5,707 bases of DNA from Desulfomonile tiedjei. Lineage in GTDB: Bacteria; Desulfobacterota; Desulfomonilia; Desulfomonilales; Desulfomonilaceae. Positions 1-5,059 of this stretch are shown piece after piece (the stretch's first letter is position 1; every line of letters begins with the position of its first letter). Both the position numbers and the translations under genes were made by a program. The notes below the pieces were generated by a model, which did not search any database, was not told the origin of the DNA, and saw only the letters and a program-made list of their open reading frames with translations. Location: NCBI GenBank assembly GCA_020718965.1, contig DYRE01000148.1:1-5707 (forward strand), written 5' to 3'.

Positions 1-803
1 ATTGCAGGCTGAAATTTCAATTCACCTTCGTATGCCACCACTTCCCTTATTAATCTGGCCAGGTCCAGAATGGATATGTCCTTTCCTGAGCCAATATTGA
101 CAATTTGAAGATCGTCGTAGTTCTTCATTAGAAACAGACATGCGTCAGCCAGATCATCAACATGGAGGAATTCCCTAAGGACACCACCCGTGCCCCAGAT
201 TTCAACAAAGTCAACTCCGGAAACCTTTGCCTCGTGAACTTTTCTAATTAATGCGGGTAGAACATGCGACTTCTCAAGATCGAAATTATCATAGGGACCG
301 TAAAGATTGGACGGCATCACCGAGATGAAATTTGACCCGTACTGTTTTCTATAAGACTGGGTCATTATTATTCCCGCTATCTTGGCGATAGCGTAGGCAG
401 TATTGGTAGGTTCAAGGGAACCGGTGAGCAGGTATTCCTCCTTCATTGGTTGAGGAGCCATTTTGGGGTAAATACAGGAACTCCCCAGGAAAAGTAATTT
501 TTCGACTTTCATCTCATAGCATGCATTAATGACATTGGTCTGTATCATCAGGTTGTCATAAATGAATTCGGCAGGAAAAGCGCTGTTGGCGTAAATTCCT
601 CCCACTCGAGCGGCCGCTAGGAAAACCCATTGAGGATTCAGGTCCCTGATAAGCTGATAAGTAGAGGACTGATCGCGTAAATCTACTCTGCCCCCCTCGT
701 GTTTTACGATAGGGTAATTCTCCAGCATTAGGCGTCGGCAGATGGCGGAACCGACCATCCCTGTGGATCCTGCCACAAATACTCTTGGTTTGTCTGATGG
801 CAT
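1..803 (-). CDS. fcl: GDP-L-fucose synthase (GDP-4-keto-6-deoxy-mannose epimerase/reductase), C-terminus off the window
   Basis: This NADPH-dependent extended short-chain dehydrogenase makes GDP-L-fucose from the product of Gmd, by epimerising at C3 and C5 and then reducing the 4-keto group; it is cytoplasmic. I translated 267 residues from the ATG at 803. The Rossmann loop AGSTGMVGSA is at 11-20. The motif LAAARVGGIYAN is at about 62-73. GSSCIYP (107-113) holds the catalytic Ser and Cys110, and the YxxxK pair is Tyr137/Lys141. NLYGPYDNF is at 166-174, His180 is the expected second acid/base, and LREFLHVDD is at 209-217. About 50 C-terminal residues are missing, because the family is usually 310-325 aa. 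The start ATG shares one base with the gmd stop (TAATG) and has no strong ribosome site, so translation is probably coupled to gmd. The family's common His-Arg in the nucleotide loop is Ser-Thr here. The family assignment is secure. Confidence 0.95.
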   Translation of the reverse strand, partial: MPSDKPRVFVAGSTGMVGSAICRRLMLENYPIVKHEGGRVDLRDQSSTYQLIRDLNPQWVFLAAARVGGIYANSAFPAEFIYDNLMIQTNVINACYEMKVEKLLFLGSSCIYPKMAPQPMKEEYLLTGSLEPTNTAYAIAKIAGIIMTQSYRKQYGSNFISVMPSNLYGPYDNFDLEKSHVLPALIRKVHEAKVSGVDFVEIWGTGGVLREFLHVDDLADACLFLMKNYDDLQIVNIGSGKDISILDLARLIREVVAYEGELKFQPA

Positions 804-1885
804 TAATTAAGCCCCGCTGTTCTGCATAACTGTTCTTTTTCAGCCTCTTTAAGGTCCTGAACTACCATTCGTTTTACTAATTCAGCAAAACTACATTTTG
901 GCGTCCACCCGAGAACATCTTTCGCCTTGGAACCGTCTCCAAGTAACTGATCAACCTCTGTGGGTCTAAAATAACGCGGATCGACCAGAACAAGTTCTTT
1001 TCCTGTTTCAGAATCTATTCCTCTTTCGTCCAGGCCTGATCCTTTCCACTCAATTGAAATCCCGACCTCAGAAAACGCCTCTTCAACAAATTCCCGAACT
1101 GAATGATTTTCTCCGGTGGCAATTACGAAGTCGTCAGGTTGGCTGTGTTGGAGAATGAGCCACATTGCTTCAACATAATCAGACGCGTAGCCCCAGTCGC
1201 GCCTGGCGTTCAGATTACCCAGGTAAAGCTTTTCCTGCATTTCGAGCTTGATTCTGGCAATGGCCCTGGTGATCTTGCGGGTCACGAATGTTTCGCCCCT
1301 TAAAGGCGATTCATGGTTGAAAAGAATGCCATTGGAAGCATACATGCCATAAGCCTCACGATAGTTCCTGACAATCCAGTATCCATAAAGCTTGGCTACA
1401 GCGTAAGGGCTACGAGGATAAAAAGGCGTTGTTTCACTCTGTGGAGTTTCCTGAACCAGACCGTAAAGTTCACTCGTAGAAGCCTGATAAAACCGGACCC
1501 TATCCCCAAGACCCAGAATGCGTATGGCTTCTAACAGTCTGAGTGTACCCAACGCGTCCGAATTGGCGGTATATTCAGGTGACTCAAACGAAACCTTAAC
1601 ATGACTTTGCGCCGCAAGGTTGTATATCTCCGTGGGCTGGAACTGCTGAATTATTCTGATCAGGTTGGTGGAATCCGTCATGTCTCCATATTCGAGAATA
1701 AGCCTTCGACTGGGAAAGTGAGGGTCTTGGTAAAAATTGTCTATTCTTTGAGTATTTATGAGAGAACTGCGTCTTTTAACACCACACACGACGTAATTCT
1801 TGCGCAGTAGAAACTCCGTCAGATAAGCTCCATCCTGGCCGGTTACACCTGTAACCAGAGCCCTTTTATTGTCATGTTGAGCCAT
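803..1885 (-). CDS. gmd: GDP-mannose 4,6-dehydratase
   Basis: Gmd converts GDP-D-mannose to GDP-4-keto-6-deoxy-D-mannose, the branch point to GDP-fucose, rhamnose and perosamine, using tightly bound NADP. The protein is 360 aa, normal for the family. GVTGQDGAYL (13-22) is the nucleotide-binding loop, and YNLAAQSHVKVSFE (88-101) is the Gmd signature. ASTSELYG (135-142) holds the catalytic Thr137 and Glu139, and SPYAVAK (159-165) supplies Tyr161 and Lys165. FNHESPLRGETFVTRKI (189-205) and NARRDWGYASDYVEAMW (226-242) are substrate and oligomer segments typical of Gmd. The ATG at 1885 is preceded by AAGG (1898-1895) with a 9-base gap. The gene leads a two-gene unit with fcl and lies behind a good promoter. 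The pairing with fcl points to GDP-L-fucose for lipopolysaccharide, capsule or another glycan; no glycosyltransferase is visible to tell which. Confidence 0.97.
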   Translation of the reverse strand: MAQHDNKRALVTGVTGQDGAYLTEFLLRKNYVVCGVKRRSSLINTQRIDNFYQDPHFPSRRLILEYGDMTDSTNLIRIIQQFQPTEIYNLAAQSHVKVSFESPEYTANSDALGTLRLLEAIRILGLGDRVRFYQASTSELYGLVQETPQSETTPFYPRSPYAVAKLYGYWIVRNYREAYGMYASNGILFNHESPLRGETFVTRKITRAIARIKLEMQEKLYLGNLNARRDWGYASDYVEAMWLILQHSQPDDFVIATGENHSVREFVEEAFSEVGISIEWKGSGLDERGIDSETGKELVLVDPRYFRPTEVDQLLGDGSKAKDVLGWTPKCSFAELVKRMVVQDLKEAEKEQLCRTAGLN

Positions 1886-1928
1886 TTTTTAGGACCTTAA
1901 TTCTTTGAAAGTGTTGTACAATGACACA

Positions 1929-1957
1929 TTATTAGCATTCTAAGTCACTATCGTCAA
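1929..1957 (-). promoter_or_regulatory. sigma-70-type promoter with extended -10 for gmd-fcl
   Basis: Read on the minus strand, TTGACG (1957-1952) is followed after exactly 17 bases by TAATAA (1934-1929). The bases before the -10 are TGC, which makes an extended -10. Transcription would start near 1922, giving a leader of about 37 bases to the gmd ATG. This is the best sigma-70-like match seen in the 1886-2179 intergenic region. It is a motif match only. Confidence 0.6.
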
Positions 1958-2066
1958 TCGACACAAAAAACGCATGCGACCAGTCTCCGATTCATAAAGT
2001 GATGTAAACCATCTGGCGCGTTCTCAAAACAGTGTTCTCGAAAAAAGTAGCCTTGGAACGATGTAA

Positions 2067-2088
2067 GTTATACTATTTATTTTATAAC
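2067..2088 (+). promoter_or_regulatory. 22-bp dyad over a possible -10 box ahead of the glutaredoxin gene
   Basis: GTTATA (2067-2072) and TATAAC (2083-2088) are perfect inverted arms around a 10-base AT-only-but-one spacer. The left arm overlaps TATACT (2069-2074), a fair -10 box for the plus-strand gene starting at 2180, but no convincing -35 box lies at the right distance upstream. The arrangement resembles an operator over a weak promoter. In such AT-rich DNA a 6-bp dyad can occur by chance. Confidence 0.3.
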
Positions 2089-2116
2089 CAGTAGACAGGA
2101 TCGATCGCAAGAGAGA

Positions 2117-2147
2117 GATTGGGAGTCAGTCCCAGAAATAGCCAATC
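2117..2147 (+). other. two mutually exclusive stem-loops in the glutaredoxin leader
   Basis: TGGGA (2120-2124) and TCCCA (2130-2134) form a 5-bp stem around the loop GTCAG. GATTGG (2117-2122) and CCAATC (2142-2147) form a competing 6-bp stem that uses three of the same bases. The element ends 19 bases before the AAGGAG ribosome site. The pairing is seen directly. A switching role is speculation, and no known riboswitch class is recognised. Confidence 0.3.
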
Positions 2148-2179
2148 AATCCTGATAGTTCAAAGTAAGGAGTCACAGC

Positions 2180-2434
2180 ATGGAACAATGCAAAGTATAT
2201 TCTCTTAGTACTTGCAGCCACTGCAAGGCATGTAAGAAATTCCTGGGGGATTGCGGAGTAGAATATGAATTTACAGACGTGGATCTGCTCTCAGACGAAG
2301 ACCGGAAGCCCGTCCTCGATGAAATCAAGAACCTTACCTCACGATGCGCTTTCCCCACTGTGGTAATCGGGGAAAAAGTCATAGTTGGGTTCAAGGAGCA
2401 GGAAATCAAAGAAGCTTTGGGAGTCAAAACTTGA
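2180..2434 (+). CDS. small glutaredoxin-like thiol-disulfide protein
   Basis: This is an 84-aa single-domain thioredoxin-fold protein of the glutaredoxin/NrdH kind, expected to pass electrons to or from protein disulfides in the cytoplasm. A first strand (KVYSLS, 5-10) leads to the active-site motif Cys12-Ser-His-Cys15. The cis-proline segment FPTVVIG (58-64, Pro59) and the following GF pair (70-71) match the glutathione or substrate groove of glutaredoxins. There is no signal peptide or membrane segment. The ATG has an excellent ribosome site, AAGGAG at 2167-2172, with a 7-base gap. It has six cysteines (4, 12, 15, 18, 25, 56), including a third in CSHCKAC, which is many for this size. Small CSHC proteins of this type occur in anaerobic deltaproteobacteria. 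No reductase or ribonucleotide reductase gene is adjacent, so the partner is unknown. It is transcribed alone or with tsaC 211 bases downstream. Confidence 0.85.
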   Translation: MEQCKVYSLSTCSHCKACKKFLGDCGVEYEFTDVDLLSDEDRKPVLDEIKNLTSRCAFPTVVIGEKVIVGFKEQEIKEALGVKT

Positions 2435-2557
2435 TGAGGCCGCCCAGGCCGATGCGGAAATAATCTCCAGAATCTGATTGGAATCACCGTCACATTTGAA
2501 TGTCAGAGGCTCTTTTTCAGATCATTTCATTGTGTTTCAAGTATGTTTCGATTGGTA

Positions 2558-2585
2558 TTAACGATATGTTGTTATGGCTTATAGT
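2558..2585 (+). promoter_or_regulatory. possible tsaC promoter
   Basis: TTAACG (2558-2563) and TATAGT (2580-2585) are separated by 16 bases. The -10 matches the consensus at five of six positions and the -35 at four. It lies in the AT-rich spacer between the glutaredoxin and tsaC genes. The -10 is inside the left arm of the inverted repeat at 2577-2617. Several other AT-rich hexamers nearby could also serve, so the exact site is uncertain. Confidence 0.35.
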
Positions 2586-2617
2586 TTAAAGATTAATATT
2601 TCTATGTGACTATAAGC
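2577..2617 (+). repeat. 9-bp inverted repeat with 23-base spacer upstream of tsaC
   Basis: GCTTATAGT (2577-2585) is the exact reverse complement of ACTATAAGC (2609-2617). The arm centres are 32 bp apart, about three helical turns, which would suit a dimer or looping regulator. If transcription starts further upstream, the same bases form an RNA hairpin ahead of the ribosome site. The left arm covers the proposed -10 box. The repeat is seen directly; its function is inferred. Confidence 0.5.
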
Positions 2618-2633
2618 TTAATATCATTAGGAG

Positions 2634-2651
2634 TATCAATATTTATTGATA
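2634..2651 (+). repeat. perfect 8+8 dyad across the tsaC TTG start
   Basis: TATCAATA (2634-2641) and TATTGATA (2644-2651) are perfect inverted arms around TT. As RNA this gives a stem of about 7 bp with a 4-base loop, starting immediately after AGGAG (2629-2633) and enclosing the TTG start (2646-2648). Such a structure could hide or limit initiation at this weak start codon. The stem is almost all A-T pairs and so would be unstable. Confidence 0.45.
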
Positions 2652-3311
2652 TCTGTTTCCGAACGAATGTCCAACTACTCGAATTCTAATATTGAAAAAG
2701 CCGCTGAAGCAGTAATGGCCGGGGGAACCGTGGTCATAGGGACAGAGACTTTTTATGCTTTGGCGGCGAATCCATTTATGGATCAAGCTGTAGAGAGACT
2801 TTTTTATACTAAAAGAAGGGCTTTCTCGAAACCTCTTCCATTAATTTCCGCCTGCAACGAATTGGTGATGTCAAAAGTCACCGACGTGTCTGAGTTAGCT
2901 GGAATTCTCATGCAATTGTTTTGGCCGGGAAGTTTGACCATTGTCTTGAAAGCGAAGGATGGTTTTTCCAGACATGTTTTAAATGATTCAGCCTATTTAG
3001 GTGTGAGGGTGCCGCCCGAATGTCCTGCGCGCCTTCTCAGCTCCCTGACAAATGGCTGGATAACTTCTACAAGTGCGAATCTTTCTGGAACTGCCCCACC
3101 AAAAACCGTTTCTGAAATCCCTGAAGAGATACTAAGTTCGGTAGATGTTGTTGTAGACAGTGGTCCCTGTCCTGGTGGGCTTCCTTCAACCGTCATTGAC
3201 CCTTCGGGTACAATTCTGAAAATACTCAGAGCCGGCGCGATTTCAGAAGAGGATATAGTGAGAAGATTGCGTAAGAAAGGCTCTGAATATTCAGTAATCG
3301 AATATGCTTGA
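2646..3311 (+). CDS. tsaC: threonylcarbamoyl-AMP synthase (TsaC/YrdC/Sua5 family)
   Basis: TsaC makes threonylcarbamoyl-AMP from threonine, bicarbonate and ATP, the first step of t6A37 formation on tRNAs that read ANN codons; it is cytoplasmic. The 221-aa product is a single YrdC domain without the extra C-terminal Sua5 domain. GGTVVIGTETFYALAA (26-41) is the N-terminal motif, with Gly-Thr-Glu-Thr where most members have Pro-Thr-(Asp/Glu)-Thr. The binding motif TKRRAFSKPLPLI follows at 55-67, then FWPGSLTIVL (92-101), LGVRVP (118-123), STSANLSG (141-148), and PSTVID (180-185) before LRAGAIS (194-200). TTG at 2646 is chosen because AGGAG (2629-2633) precedes it by 12 bases; the in-frame ATG at 2667 has no ribosome site but would keep the whole domain. 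The unusual N-terminal motif suggests a divergent subfamily. The stop codon lies within the -35 box of the downstream tRNA gene. Confidence 0.9.
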   Translation: MISVSERMSNYSNSNIEKAAEAVMAGGTVVIGTETFYALAANPFMDQAVERLFYTKRRAFSKPLPLISACNELVMSKVTDVSELAGILMQLFWPGSLTIVLKAKDGFSRHVLNDSAYLGVRVPPECPARLLSSLTNGWITSTSANLSGTAPPKTVSEIPEEILSSVDVVVDSGPCPGGLPSTVIDPSGTILKILRAGAISEEDIVRRLRKKGSEYSVIEYA

Positions 3312-3337
3312 CAGAAACGACTGATCATTCCTAATAT
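3308..3337 (+). promoter_or_regulatory. promoter of tRNA-Gln
   Basis: A consensus TTGACA (3308-3313) is followed after 18 bases by TAATAT (3332-3337). A start near 3344-3346 would give a leader of about seven bases before the mature tRNA 5' end. The -35 box contains the TGA stop of tsaC (3309-3311). The tRNA can therefore be made independently of tsaC, even though the genes are only 40 bases apart. Confidence 0.6.
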
Positions 3338-3351
3338 AGAAGAGTCCTTGC

Positions 3352-3425
3352 TGGGGGATCGTCTAGCGGCAGGACGACGGGTTCTGGCCCCGTTAACCGA
3401 GGTTCGAATCCTCGTCCCCCAGCCA
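3352..3425 (+). tRNA. glnX: tRNA-Gln (anticodon CTG), CCA encoded
   Basis: A full cloverleaf folds by eye. The acceptor stem is TGGGGGA (3352-3358) with TCCCCCA (3415-3421), seven pairs. The D stem is GTCT/GGAC around an AGCGGCA loop. The anticodon stem ACGGG/CCCGT (3377-3381, 3389-3393) encloses the loop TTCTGGC, with anticodon CTG at 3384-3386 reading CAG. The variable loop is TAAC, and the T arm CGAGG-TTCGAAT-CCTCG lies at 3398-3414. The discriminator is G73 and CCA is encoded at 3423-3425. The U1-A72 pair and G73 match the known identity elements of bacterial glutaminyl tRNAs. The symbol is only a conventional label. Confidence 0.96.
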
Positions 3426-3490
3426 ACAACAGAATCAAATATCAGGTCACTTCCAAAAACCTTTCCAAATTAAATTACTCCTGCAACAAG
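3426..3490. other. convergent intergenic spacer
   Basis: This 65-base AT-rich gap separates the 3' ends of the tRNA gene (plus) and the CoA-transferase gene (minus). I see no GC-rich hairpin followed by a T run on either strand, so no intrinsic terminator can be supported for either transcript. No direct copy of the tRNA 3' end, as an attachment site would leave, is visible here. Confidence 0.5.
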
Positions 3491-4639
3491 TTATTGGTCA
3501 AAGAACTGTCGAATTTTGTCACTATCAGCCCCCAATTCAGGCGGTGGTGTGTCGGCGCAGGAGGAATCGTAGTTCCCAAACTTCAGAGGATTCCCCGGTA
3601 CATCTCTGCCGCGTATTGTGACTATCATATCGCGTTCTTTGATCTGGTCCATTTGTTCGGCTTCTGTAGCCGTTTGCACGAGTCCTGCGGGAATCCCGGC
3701 GCCCTGCAATTTGTTAGACCAGACAGTAGCGCTGTCAGTTTTAAGAACAGATTCCATGGACTCCTTGAGTGAATCCCGGTTTTCCATTCTTTTTTCGTTG
3801 CTGGCGTATCGTGGATCAGACTTGGCCTCGGTCAGTTTCAGAGTCTCACAAAGTTTTCCAAAAAGGTGGTCGTTGCCGCAACAAATAGCAATCATGCGGT
3901 CCTTGCACTGATATGTGTCGAACGGAGCAATCGACGGGTGAGAATTTCCAATTCTCTTCGGATCTATGTGTTCCGCCAGAGCATCCATCAGCCCGTGCTC
4001 CAGAAGAGCAAATGTTCCATCGAGCATGGCCACATCAATAGTCGTGCCTTTTCCAGTTCTCTCGCGTCCCACGAGCGCCGTTGTAATCGCTGAATACGCA
4101 AACAGACCTGCGCTGAGGTCCGAAATTGAGGTTCCCACTCGCGTCGGTGGACCTGATGGGAATCCCGTGACGCTCATCAAGCCCGACAATGCCTGCACCA
4201 CCGTGTCGTAAGCCGGTTCAAATTTCATAGGACCGGTTTGTCCAAACCCGGAAATGGAACACACTATGAGATGCGGGTATTCCTTAACCAGAACATCCGG
4301 CCCCAGACCGAGCCGTCCCATCGTTCCCGGCCTGAAGTTTTCTACAACCACGTCGGCCCTGGCGAGCATTTTCTTTACCAGATTCAGGTCATCAGGATCT
4401 TTAAGGTTCAGTGTTATGCTTTCCTTGCCCCTGTTTATGAACTCGAAATAGACTGATGACTGGTCCTCATAAAATGGCCCGAAAGCCCTGCTGTCGTCTC
4501 CTGTTCCGGCGCGTTCTATTTTGATCACGCGCGCTCCCTGGTCCGCCAACATCATTGTGCAAAACGGACCACTCAGGACGTGGGTAAAATCTATGACAAG
4601 TATCCCGTTTAACGGCTTGTTCTTTTGTATCTCGCTCAT
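3491..4639 (-). CDS. family III (CaiB/BaiF) acyl-CoA transferase
   Basis: Family III transferases move CoA between an acyl-CoA and a free carboxylic acid through mixed anhydride and thioester steps on an active-site aspartate. The protein is 382 aa from the ATG at 4639, typical for the family. The N-terminal segment GILVIDFTHVLSGPFCTMML (12-31) and RVIKIER (37-43) are family hallmarks. ENFRPG is at 100-105. PAYDTVVQALSGLMSVTG (142-159) holds the expected nucleophile Asp145. DVAMLDG (202-208), GNSHPSIAPFDTYQCKD (231-247) and GIPAG (315-319) follow. No membrane segment or signal is seen. It sits downstream of fumC and a small ORF on the same strand, which suggests a dicarboxylate substrate such as succinate, fumarate or a relative. 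The sequence does not fix the substrate, because family members acting on formate/oxalate, carnitine, benzylsuccinate and mesaconate look alike at this level. Confidence 0.92.
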   Translation of the reverse strand: MSEIQKNKPLNGILVIDFTHVLSGPFCTMMLADQGARVIKIERAGTGDDSRAFGPFYEDQSSVYFEFINRGKESITLNLKDPDDLNLVKKMLARADVVVENFRPGTMGRLGLGPDVLVKEYPHLIVCSISGFGQTGPMKFEPAYDTVVQALSGLMSVTGFPSGPPTRVGTSISDLSAGLFAYSAITTALVGRERTGKGTTIDVAMLDGTFALLEHGLMDALAEHIDPKRIGNSHPSIAPFDTYQCKDRMIAICCGNDHLFGKLCETLKLTEAKSDPRYASNEKRMENRDSLKESMESVLKTDSATVWSNKLQGAGIPAGLVQTATEAEQMDQIKERDMIVTIRGRDVPGNPLKFGNYDSSCADTPPPELGADSDKIRQFFDQ

Positions 4640-4644
4640 CAAAT

Positions 4645-4650
4645 CCTCCC
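4645..4650 (-). promoter_or_regulatory. ribosome binding site deciding the CoA-transferase start
   Basis: GGGAGG (4650-4645 on the minus strand) lies 5 bases before the ATG at 4639. An in-frame TTG directly upstream at 4642 is only 2 bases from it, too close to be used, so the ATG is preferred. Confidence 0.75.
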
Positions 4651-4658
4651 TTGGGGTA

Positions 4659-4757
4659 TTAGATCTTGTAAAAGTCCTTGAGAAATGAAGCCCAAAGCCT
4701 CACCGTAAGTCTCACAAGATGTGATTTTGGGCCGGGCTTAAACATTGGCCATTCGAC
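4659..4757 (-). other. candidate displaced 3' coding end of the small ORF (other frame)
   Basis: In the -1 frame relative to the 104-aa ORF, 32 sense codons run from 4757 to a TAA at 4661-4659. They read as ordinary basic/aromatic protein sequence (VEWPMFKPGPKSHLVRL, then LWASFLKDFYKI). If joined to the upstream frame after Lys90, the product would be 122 aa and would stop 19 bases before the CoA-transferase ATG, just ahead of its ribosome site. One missing base around 4750-4760 would explain the switch. No start codon with a ribosome site precedes this stretch on its own. Confidence 0.35.
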
Positions 4758-5026
4758 TTGAAGGTTGATTCGGCATCGGCCAGGGTTCGGTAAATTTCGA
4801 CGTTGGGAAAAGGCCCAGAATCAAAAACGAACTTCTTTTCCCGTTCAGTATTTCTGATCTCGACTTCAAAGGTGTTCGAATGAAAAGGGCTGAGAAGTCC
4901 TTGTTTGGGCAATACGGGCGTCATATTACGCGCACACGCTTTCTGGAAGTCGACGTGGTCCTTGCCGGTCGACTCTAACAGGCTATTTATCGAATATATG
5001 GACCCCATTTGTGGGTTACCGCTCAT
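4712..5026 (-). CDS. unrecognised small protein, possibly frameshifted near its 3' end
   Basis: I do not recognise this 104-aa product. It lies between fumC (33 bases upstream) and the CoA-transferase gene (72 bases downstream), all on one strand, so it is probably in their operon. AAGAGGA (5043-5037) precedes the ATG by 10 bases, a usable ribosome site. It has no signal peptide or membrane segment. The most protein-like part is 48-90, where FEVEIRN and KKFVFDSGP look like two beta strands. A loose resemblance to the N-terminal strands of metallo-beta-lactamase-fold hydrolases (the FDTGP-like turn) was noticed, but no metal-binding HxHxDH motif exists, so I make no assignment. After Lys90 another frame reads better (see 4659-4757), so residues 91-104 may be an artefact or mutation. 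Confidence 0.5.
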   Translation of the reverse strand: MSGNPQMGSIYSINSLLESTGKDHVDFQKACARNMTPVLPKQGLLSPFHSNTFEVEIRNTEREKKFVFDSGPFPNVEIYRTLADAESTFKSNGQCLSPAQNHIL

Positions 5027-5059
5027 GGTTGTTGGGTCCTCTTAGTCGGCTAGCTACAG

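Noticed and set aside
605..617. CTCGAGCGGCCGC looks like an XhoI-NotI cloning polylinker, suggesting vector contamination.
   Set aside because: It lies inside fcl, in frame, and encodes the conserved AAARVGG motif of GDP-fucose synthases; the coincidence comes from codon choice.
1103..1810. Three plus-strand ORFs of 66-73 codons across this stretch.
   Set aside because: They lie antisense to gmd, whose protein is strongly conserved; none has a recognisable domain.
2173..2493. Minus-strand ORF of 106 codons over the glutaredoxin gene.
   Set aside because: It is the shadow of a clear glutaredoxin with a strong ribosome site; its low-complexity Ser/Arg/Pro content is not protein-like.
2490..2520. 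ACATT-TG-AATGT and AGAGGCTCTTTTT after the glutaredoxin gene, as a possible terminator.
   Set aside because: Neither has a usable stem and loop; the T run follows only a 4-bp match with a two-base loop.
2993..3328. Minus-strand ORF of 111 codons over the 3' half of tsaC.
   Set aside because: It is antisense to conserved YrdC motifs and has no domain of its own.
3352..3425. tRNA-Gln as an integration site for a mobile element.
   Set aside because: No integrase gene and no repeated copy of the tRNA 3' end are present in the window.
3494..4456. Several plus-strand ORFs of 65-97 codons over the CoA-transferase gene.
   Set aside because: They are antisense shadows of a full-length conserved enzyme.
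4712..4728. TCACA-AGA-TGTGA followed by TTTT, resembling a plus-strand intrinsic terminator.
   Set aside because: The stem is 5 bp and AT-rich with only four T, and no plus-strand gene lies upstream; it sits over the minus-strand ORF stop.
4690..4732. GCCCAAA and TTTGGGC inverted arms between the small ORF and the CoA-transferase.
   Set aside because: The loop is 29 bases, the arms lie in possible coding sequence, and no T run follows on the minus strand, so a terminator or attenuator is not supported.
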